Origin: Progne subis subis
Lineage: Eukaryota; Chordata; Aves; Passeriformes; Hirundinidae
DNA: 64,000 nucleotides
NCBI GenBank assembly: GCA_022316685.1
Contig: JAKJHU010000036.1
Location: forward strand, 5,157,036-5,221,035
Direction of reading: 5' to 3'
Positions 56,305-64,000 of the stretch are shown here, in pieces (position 1 is the first letter of the stretch; each line of letters begins with the position of its first letter). The position numbers and the translations under genes are program-made. The notes below the pieces were generated by a model. The model had not been told where the DNA came from. It was given only the letters and a program-made list of their open reading frames with translations, and did no database searches.

Positions 56305-58608
56305 TAAGCTGATTTTCCCATATATCAATGCCCACACTTTTTTTTTTTTTTTTTTTTTTTTTAAGAAAGTAATTTCTATGTGATTGTTTTTCCTTTTTGT
56401 TCACTGAGGTTTTTATATTCTTTTTGATTCTCTTATTTCTCTTGCACACTTAGTACTTTCATGTTACTTTTTCTTAATATTAAATGGGATCTTATTTCAG
56501 GAAAGCTTGTGTGTACTTATCTCTGTTTTCTGTATAAGGAAAGCATTAATTAAAAAGTGGAAAAATAAAGCTGCTCGATGAATAATTATGTGTATACTAT
56601 GAAGTAGATGTGCTCTATGCTCCACAAGTGTGATGCTTTTATTGTCCACCCTTTGAGACCTACCAGAGTGAATAGAAGCCTCTGTATTCTTTCCTTAGGA
56701 TTATTTCAAAGAAAAGCAAAGTTGCATCACAAGGACTGATATAGCCCAATATGAAGTATGGCTAGCTTATATATGCGATTTTGAGACAAAAATAGAAGGT
56801 TCAGATGTGGAATGCTGTGCCATGCACAAAGGAATTTCAGAAAAAGAAAGAGAATAGAATTTTCTGGTGCTCACTCAAATCACAGCATCTGCTATCCAGT
56901 TCCTCTTGCCAGCTTTCACCAGTGGAAGCTGTTCCTCTATTAGGCAATGTTTGATGAGTTTTATACTGGTAAATTATTATGTCGTTTGTTAACTGTTTCA
57001 ACAGCCTCCTTAAAGAGGCTGTGTAATGCTTTCCAGGCATAGTTCAGCTTCTCATGTTATCACTGTAATGACTCATCCATTTTTCTAATATAAAACCAAT
57101 TCTGGCGGGCAACAGATCTCTACTAGATGAGGGGAATTTAGGAGCTTGCAACTAAATGAAAGTACTATTTCAAAGTTAGAAATTCATGCTGCCTGACCTT
57201 GTACCTCTTAATGATTGGTAAAACAAATACATTATTATTCTATGTGTCCTGCTCCCAAACTATATTGCATCAAGACAACATAAGAGGTGATTTTTAATTG
57301 ACTGTTTTCTGGTACACCTTGTAGAAGAGATCAGTTCAGTCTGTGGCTGTTTTTTATATTTCCTAATGTTGCTCTGGTTAGATAGCAAAGTACCACACAG
57401 TTGCTTCATCACTTCCCCTCAGTGCAGTATAGGAAGGAGGGAAAACTAATACAAACACTCAATAAAAAAAAGTTTCACACTTGAAGGCAGACATTTCCCT
57501 CTATTCTTTCTCACTTTCATCCTGAGATCTTAATGATTCCCATTCTTTATTGACTACATTTTTAAATTAAATGAGCTCTCACCTTCTTTCATAATTCCCT
57601 AAGACAGCTCAAGACAAGACTTTTTTTGTAAATGTTCTTAGAGAAATCAATAATAAACATTTTCTTCATTTTTAAAAAAATTCTAATTTTCAGAAAAATT
57701 CAGTTGAATTTTTCAAACGCTAGGTGCTCCAGTCAATTCAAAACTTTTAGCATGTGATGAATCAAAGAGAAGAACACCTGTTACTGTAACTGAAGCAAAC
57801 TGGAAAAAGGTTAAGGTACCTAAAATTAGTGAATAATTTTGTAATCACAGGCAAAAAATAATTTTCTGTTCTCACAGAATTTCTTTTACAAGTTCTTTTC
57901 TTCTCTTCCTCAGGTCCTCTCCAGATACAATAAAGCTTAAGGATCCTAAGCCCTTAATGGGCTGTTTGTGTTGCATCCACTATAACACGTGTCTTTGAGG
58001 AATTAAGGATTTCCACTAAGCCTTAAGTCTGGGGCTCCTGCCCTCTAGACTTTATTTTCTCTTAAAAATTGACAGAAAAGGCCAGAGGCCAGATTAACTG
58101 CAATTTTATTCAGAGCAGATAGAAGCAGATGAAACTATAAACAGCAAAGTAGCCAAGCATAGAACTTAACTAAAATAGTAAGTGAAGCTGTTAAATCTGA
58201 CACAGGGACTAAAGACACACTTCAGAAAACGTTGTTGCTGAATTAAGCACTGACTGAAAGCAGAAGCAGATTTCATAGGACAATGAAATCCAAAAAAGTT
58301 TTGTTTTCTTTTTTTTTTTTTTTTTTTGAAGTTAAAGAAAGATATTAAGAAATAATCAGTGTTAATTTAGAAAATCATCAGATTAGTTGGTCTAATGAGC
58401 CTTAGAAAATGCCAGTATAATGTGTTCTTGATTCCCATCATAAAAAGACAATGTGTAAATTTTGCCCTTGGTGAGTAAACTACTTATGGACATGAAGAAA
58501 TTGTTTCTTTTTAGGGCCCATAAACCTGCCTCTAATTTTATCTGCATAAAACTATAAATCATAAAAAGACCAGCTATGAGGGGAGATATTTTTGGAAGTA
58601 TTTTTAAT
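56305..58608. other. AT-rich interval without gene
   Basis: No gene was recognised. T runs lie at 56,338-56,362 and 58,310-58,327. Nothing links the interval to known elements. Confidence 0.42.
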
Positions 58609-58610
58609 AA

Positions 58611-61010
58611 TCACAGAATTATAGAATCATAGGATAGCTTGAGTTGGAAACAACCTGCAAGATTATCTTGTGCCATGGACGGGGACACCTTCCACTAGAC
58701 CAAGTTACTCAAAGCCCCATCCAAACAGGCTTTTAAATGCTTCTGGGGTAGCATTTAAGTCACAGCTTCTCTGGGCAACCTGTGCCAGTGTCTCACCACG
58801 CTCAGATTAAAACATTTTTTCCTAATATCTAATCTAAATTGACTCTCTTTCAATTTAAAACCATTCCCCCTTGTCCTGTCACCACATGCCTTCATGAAAA
58901 GCCCCTCTTCTTTCCTGTAGTCATCCTTTAGGTATTGGAAGAATAAGATCTTCCTGGAGCCCACTCTTTTCCAGGCTGAACAATCTTGTCTCTCTCTAAT
59001 GGTGCTCCAGCCCTCTAATCATCTTTGTGGCCGTCCTCCAGACTCAGAATCACCACCCTAACCCTTTTGGTCATGCTGCTTTTGACAATGTTTTGCTTTC
59101 TGAGCTGCAAATGCACATTACCAGCTCTTGTTGAGCTTCATCAGCCAATACACCTAAATCCTTTTCCTCAGAGCTGCTCTAAATCCATTCTCTGCTCAGT
59201 CCATACTTGTGTTTGCAATTGCCCCAACCCATCTGGAGGACCTTGCACTTGACTTTGTTGAACTTGGTGATGTTTGCATGGAAGCACATCTCAAGGCTGT
59301 TCCTCTGGAAGGCATCCCATTCTGACAGCATGACTGCACCACACAGCTTGGTGGCACCAGCAAACTTGATGAGGTTACACTTGATCGCATTACACACCAT
59401 CAACAAAGGTATTAAACAGCACCAATCTTAATGCTGATCCCCTGTGGAATATCACTCATCACTACTCTCCACTTGGAGACTGAATCATTCACCACTACTC
59501 CTTGCATACAACCATCCAACCAATTCCTTATCCCCTGAGCATGCCATCCAGGTCTCTCCAGTTTAGAGACAATGATCTCATGTGGGACAGTGTCAAACAC
59601 TGTGCACAAGTCCAGGTAGATGGTGTCTCTCTTCCTTTATCTATCAAACATGTAACCCCATCGTAGAAGGCCACCAAATTTGTCAGATATTATTTACCTT
59701 TATTGAAACCATCTTGTCTGTCACCCACCACCTCCTATTTTTAGACATACTTTTGCATCATTTCCAGGAGGATCTGCTCCATGATCTTGCTAGACACCAA
59801 GGTCAGACTGACTTTTCATTCCCAGGGTTGTCCCTTTTTTCCCCTTTTTAAAAATGGGGTTTATACTTCCCCGTTTTCAATCACTGTGAACTTCACCAGA
59901 CATCCATGACCTCTCAAATACAATGGATTGTGGCTGAGTCACTTATCCATCAGTTCCACTGCACCCACAGATGGATCTCATCAAGTCCCATGGACTTTCA
60001 GGTTTTCAGATGTTGTTGAAACTGATCTCCTCCTACAGCAGGCAGTTTTTTGTTCACCGAATCCCTGCCTTTATCTTCTGTGACCTGGGGGGTGTGGTTG
60101 GAGCACATGCCAGTGAAGACTGAAGCTAAAAATTTGTTGAATACATCAGACTTCTTCATATCCCTTCTAACCAGGTCTTCTGCTTCCCCCTAGAGAGGGC
60201 CTGTATTTCCCTAGTCTTTATTCTATCACCAATATTGTTATAAAGGCTATAAAAGCTTTTCTTATTCCCCTTGAATTCCCTGTCCAGATTTAATGATATG
60301 AATACTTTCCTTTCCTAACATATTCTCTGGTGCTTGGACAACCACTTTGTGTTCTTCCCAGGTTAGCTATCCTTGTTTCTACCCTCTTTGAGCTTCATTT
60401 TATTTTTCAGATTGCCCAGGAGCTTCATTGTTCATCCACACAGGCCTCCAGGCCTTTTTTCCTGTTTTCATCTTTGTTGGCATGCATTGCTCCTGAGCTT
60501 GAAGGAGGTGATCCTTGACTATTAACCACCTTTCCCAGATTTCTCTTCCCTTCAGGGCTTTATCCAATGATGGGCTACTACACAGATCCCTACCTAAAGC
60601 TCAGGGTAGCAAGTTTGCTGTGCACTCTCTTGACTAATCTCTTTCAAACTCTTTCCCTTTGACCCGTAGAATTGATGAAAAAACCTCTGTGCTCCAGGGA
60701 TCCTTATTGCCTGTCCAAGGACTCTCAAATCCTTCTGGGTCCTCTTCAGGCTGCTCCTGTCTATCACTGATGCCCACATGGAGCAACAGTAGCAGGGAAC
60801 AGTGGACTGTACAAGGGTTGGTGTTCTCTCAGTGACATCCCTGATACGAGCCCACAGCAGGCAGCACAACCCTCAAGAGAGTGTGTCAGGCCCACAGACA
60901 CATGTCCTCATGCCTTTCAGAGGGGAGCTGTCTGCTGCCGCCGCTCATCATCTGTTGTGTGAGCTATCAGCTTCTGTGAGGTCTCTGCACTCTCCTGGGG
61001 CTTTCTAATT
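58611..61010 (-). mobile_element. CR1 LINE, antisense, about 2.4 kb
   Basis: The left edge, 'CACAGAATTATAGAATCATAG' (58,614 on), is a textbook reversed CR1 3' end. The element then runs through the 3' UTR ('GGGACACCTTCCACTAGACC'), the reverse transcriptase, and the upstream region ('GTCAGGCCCACAGACACATG', near 60,888). Coding remains are badly broken. It is the longest uninterrupted CR1 in the window. Confidence 0.92.
59412..59609 (-). pseudogene. CR1 reverse transcriptase fragment
   Basis: The 65-residue frame contains '[17 protein letters not shown]', '[17 protein letters not shown]' and 'SDIPQG', matching the CR1 RT between motif A and the PQG box. Neighbouring parts of the enzyme are in other frames. 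'VPH' and 'LDG' wording differs from the copy at 41.2 kb (VSH), so it belongs to another CR1 subfamily. Confidence 0.9.
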
Positions 61011-61139
61011 TCAGGACCCACCCTGGTATGCTGAATCCCCCCCACTTCACTCTGGAATGCTCCTGAAGACAAGATTTACACCTTAATAAGTGAATTCATC
61101 ACTAAGATGCCTTCTCTTTTAAGAAATGTACATACTTAG

Positions 61140-61640
61140 TAGTTGCTGTGGTAGTCACAGCTAGCAACAGTCTCTGCCTTAAGTGCAATATTGTGGTTGG
61201 TGCTCAGCACCAATCGGCAGTGGACTCAAATTGACACCATCAGCTTATTATCCTACAGCAAAAATTTTGTACCTTTTCTCTGTGAATTCTCATGGGCAGC
61301 TCCACACAGCTCTGACTCCTTCCTCAACCAGCCAACCCTTTCCTACCCCTTACATGACCCCCCCAACACTCCCTGTCCCTCACACAACTGCCTAGCCCTT
61401 CCTCCTCACAGCACAGACAGCACATTCTAACTCCTCTCAACCACCCAACCCACTCTTTTATAACATCCATCCTTGCTGGACATATCTGTGACCTATTAAG
61501 GGCAAGGCTGTTTCCACTCTGGTAATTGGTACAGCTGCAACTCATCAGGGGTGAGATTGCCTTCAGCACTATCTCTATTCTCTTACAATCCGTTCTCCTA
61601 CACGTTATAGCACAAAACATGGTCCAGGTACAGTTTGTTT
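61140..61640 (-). mobile_element. LTR-like block, antisense
   Basis: On the minus strand a promoter-like GTTATAAAAGAGTGGG (about 61,453-61,468) is preceded by 'GGGCAAGGC' and 'GATGAGTTGCAGCTG' blocks and followed by a G-rich stretch. I associate this arrangement with a common avian LTR. The ends are unclear and no target duplication was found. The 98-residue minus frame (61,324-61,620) is probably incidental. Confidence 0.45.
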
Positions 61641-62031
61641 TGCTCCTGGCATGCTAACTAAAATAGTGCAAGGCTTGGCTTGCTGCTTATTTACACGTCT
61701 ATCCCCTTGCCTCTCTCTATTTCTGATAGCCAGGTTAATTTCCTGCCTGAATCAAGACTGGAGTAAGTGAAAGTTTCTATAATCTGTCATTGATCTATGG
61801 ATGCCTTGAATTAGTAATGTCTTTTTCAGCAGTAAGACAATGGTGTCCAATTTCTTTCAATTATTTCCCATTTCAAGCATTGTATGAAGAAAAAATGCCA
61901 TCTCAATTGTTGTATATATTTACTGTTAGCATTTTCTATGATTTTTAAAGTGATGGGACCTGTATTTCTGACACAATTAATACTTGATTGTAATCTGTTT
62001 ACAGTTGAATGACTATAATTCCTTAAAGTGA

Positions 62032-62036
62032 TCATA
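62032..62036. repeat. Target-site duplication, left copy (TCATA)
   Basis: TCATA is repeated exactly at 63,090-63,094 on the other side of the LTR. Confidence 0.88.
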
Positions 62037-63089
62037 TGTATTGGGTTTACCTGGGTAGTGAGGGGCTATAGGTGTAGTTACTGTAAGAAGCTGCTAAAAG
62101 CTTCCTCTGTCTGACAGAGCCAATGCCAGCTGGCTCCAAGATGGACTCACTGCTGACCAATATTAAGTTCATCAATGATGGTGATAGCAATTCTGGGATA
62201 GCACAGTCAAGAAGGAGAAAAATGCCGTTCGGCAGCTGCAGGCAAAGACAGAAGTGAGAATACAAGAGAGAACAGCTCTGCAGACCCCAAGGTCAGTGAA
62301 GGAAGAGCAGGAGGTGTTTCAGGTGCAGGAGAAGAGATTCCCCCACAGGCCATGGCGATGGCCGTGGTGGGGCAGGTGTGCCCCTGCAGACCATGGAAGG
62401 CCATGGTGGAGCAATCTCTCTACAGCCCCTGGAGGGCTCCACACCAGAGCATTGATCCCTGAAGGACACTTTGACCCCATGTAGCTGTTCTCCTGGCAGA
62501 ACCTGTCATCCTGCGGAGAGAGCAGCCTATGCTGGTGAGGAGTTTGGGCCCAGTGAGGGTCACAGGCTGGAGCGCTCTGTTCCTGAAGGAATGCACCCCA
62601 CAGGATGCATCCATGCTGGAGCATCTAACAAAGAACTGTAGCTTGTGGAAAGACTTATGTTGGGGAATTTTATGCAGGACTGTCTCCTGTGGCAGGGGAA
62701 GAGTGTGAGGTGTCCTCCTCCTGCAGAGGAAAGTGCAACAAACACAATGTATGATGAATTGACCAGAACCCCCATTCCCTGTACAGCTGTGCTGCTGACA
62801 GAAGACGAATCAGGGGTGAGGTTGAGCCTGGGAAGAAGGGAGTAGGGGAAGATTTTTTAAGATTTGGTTTTTTATTTTTCATTACCCCACTCTGAGTGGA
62901 TTAGAAATAAATTAAACTAATTTCTCCAAGTTGAGTCTGTGTTGTCTATAATGGTAGCTGGTGAGTGGTCTCTTTCTGTCCTTGTCTTGAATCACCAGCG
63001 TTCTCTTGTATTATTCTCTCCCCCATCCAACTGAGGAGGATGCCCACTTTGGTGGGCACCTGGCATCCACCCAGGTTCAACCCAACACA
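62037..63089 (+). mobile_element. Solo ERV-L-type LTR, intact (1,053 bp)
   Basis: The LTR begins TGTATTGGGTTTACC and ends GGTTCAACCCAACACA, giving a clear inverted terminal match, and lies between perfect 5-bp duplications TCATA. AATAAA occurs at 62,906-62,911. It is the reference copy for the fragments at 29,283-30,020 (sense) and 55,806-56,304 (antisense). No internal sequence remains, so the provirus was lost by LTR recombination. Overlapping frames on both strands inside it have no recognisable domain. Confidence 0.92.
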
Positions 63090-63094
63090 TCATA
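63090..63094. repeat. Target-site duplication, right copy (TCATA)
   Basis: The exact partner of 62,032-62,036. Confidence 0.88.
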
Positions 63095-64000
63095 TAATTT
63101 TGATTAAAAAAAAAAAAAAACAGAAAAAAGGATAAATTGGTGTAAATTTTGTGAGGAAAATAAGGGCATTCTAAATTTCAATCATTCTTTTTGAAATACT
63201 CTAAGTATATTTATACAAAGATGAGGTCATTTAGAAATAAAGCTTCTTGGCTTTGAAATAGGCATACAGAGGAGGAAGTTAATTTGATGTGTCCCTACAG
63301 TTTCTGTTATGAAAAAAGGAGTGGGATGGGGTGACAGTAATTAACATCATCATGTGAAGAAATGATACCATCCATGTTCTCTTTTAGGGAATATGAAATT
63401 GATTGTTGACTGTAAAGCTAAAAGGCAGACCAGAGTATGGAGGGAATGGCACTTCTGATAGAGAAATTTTAAATCCCAGAGATCTCAAAAATAAAAGCCA
63501 GCAGAAGAGAAACTGCAGATTGTTTAGTCATAGGAACATATGGCATCATGCAAAATACTGAAACTGAATGATTAAACAGACAGACTGAACATTTATATGC
63601 ACAGTACAGAGCTTGTAGTCTACTTAAAGTCAAAGATAAGTACTAATTCTAAAAGCTAATGAAATCAGAAGAGCATTTCTGGAAGCAATAGGCACAATTT
63701 TATGATGTTGAGTACCCTGATTACCTCAATTAGTTGCATAACACAGATTTAACAGAATTTGCTTGCAAAAGTAATTTTTGGCTAGCAGAATGTGCTAAGG
63801 TAGTTGAGTTTGTGTGTCTATACACATGTGTCCTTTACATTATGCCCCACAGTATACATTTAAATATATATATATAAGAAAAAATAAATTCATTTTGTTT
63901 ATTCTTGAACACTGGTGTCTGCAATGCTGGTGTTACAACACAAAAAGTGCCTGATTCCAGCTACTTTCTAGATAGAATCAGAATTTATTTACCTCCACAG
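63095..64000. other. AT-rich flank without gene
   Basis: No gene or repeat was recognised apart from an A run at 63,106-63,120 and a short TA run near 63,862-63,875. Confidence 0.42.

Noticed and set aside
1..64000. CRISPR array, bacterial operon or prophage
   Set aside because: There are no regularly spaced direct repeats with unique spacers and no bacterial gene density. Composition and repeats are avian.

Overview
This window is vertebrate non-coding DNA and almost certainly avian. Nine stretches are pieces of CR1 LINEs, the dominant bird retrotransposon, and several keep the CR1 3' end (imperfect ATTCTATGATTCTATG-type octamers). The rest of the recognisable content is endogenous retrovirus (ERV) material of the kinds common in bird genomes. 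I found no convincing host protein-coding exon, rRNA, tRNA or CRISPR array. The many short open frames are chance frames or lie antisense to repeats. The density of LTR insertions suggests a gene-poor or low-recombination region, perhaps in a songbird; chromosome and species cannot be settled from the sequence alone.

Layout. 1-3.6 kb: AT-rich unique DNA with one CR1 tail. 3.58-5.09 kb: a long solo LTR. 6.4-7.1 kb: a second LTR-like block, followed by a CR1 3' fragment. 8,172-8,866: a solo LTR with a perfect 6-bp target duplication. 9-15.6 kb: mostly unique, with one CR1 piece and a decayed MIR-type SINE at 14.5 kb. 15.6-19.2 kb: an antisense CR1 interrupted by an LTR-like insertion and ending at an unusual LTR composite whose R-U5 end is present twice in opposite orientation. 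21-22.9 kb: a CR1 fragment and two solo LTRs. 23-29.3 kb: unique DNA. 29.3-30.0 kb: a truncated LTR.

30,569-36,860 (minus strand) is the centrepiece: a complete but inactivated ERV-L-like (class III) provirus. It has two LTRs, a 5-bp duplication ACCAG, a lysine-tRNA-like primer site, gag, protease, reverse transcriptase, RNase H and integrase, and no env. pol keeps one reading frame but carries six in-frame stops. gag is frameshifted, and its N-terminal part holds a repeated STQT motif that resembles dynein light chain (LC8) ligands.

37.5-38.1 kb: another LTR-like fragment. 41.1-42.4 kb: a 5'-truncated sense CR1 with most of the reverse transcriptase and its 3' end. 43.5-44.1 kb: an LTR followed by a primer-site-like motif. 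45.5-47.9 kb: an older CR1 piece, a TA minisatellite and an unclassified block. 48-55.8 kb: unique AT-rich DNA. 55.8-56.3 kb: a truncated antisense LTR. 58.6-61.0 kb: a 2.4-kb antisense CR1, then an LTR-like block. 62,037-63,089: an intact solo LTR with the 5-bp duplication TCATA.

These elements do not form a cellular pathway. They record successive retroelement insertions. Autonomous function is excluded for the provirus by its stops and frameshifts.
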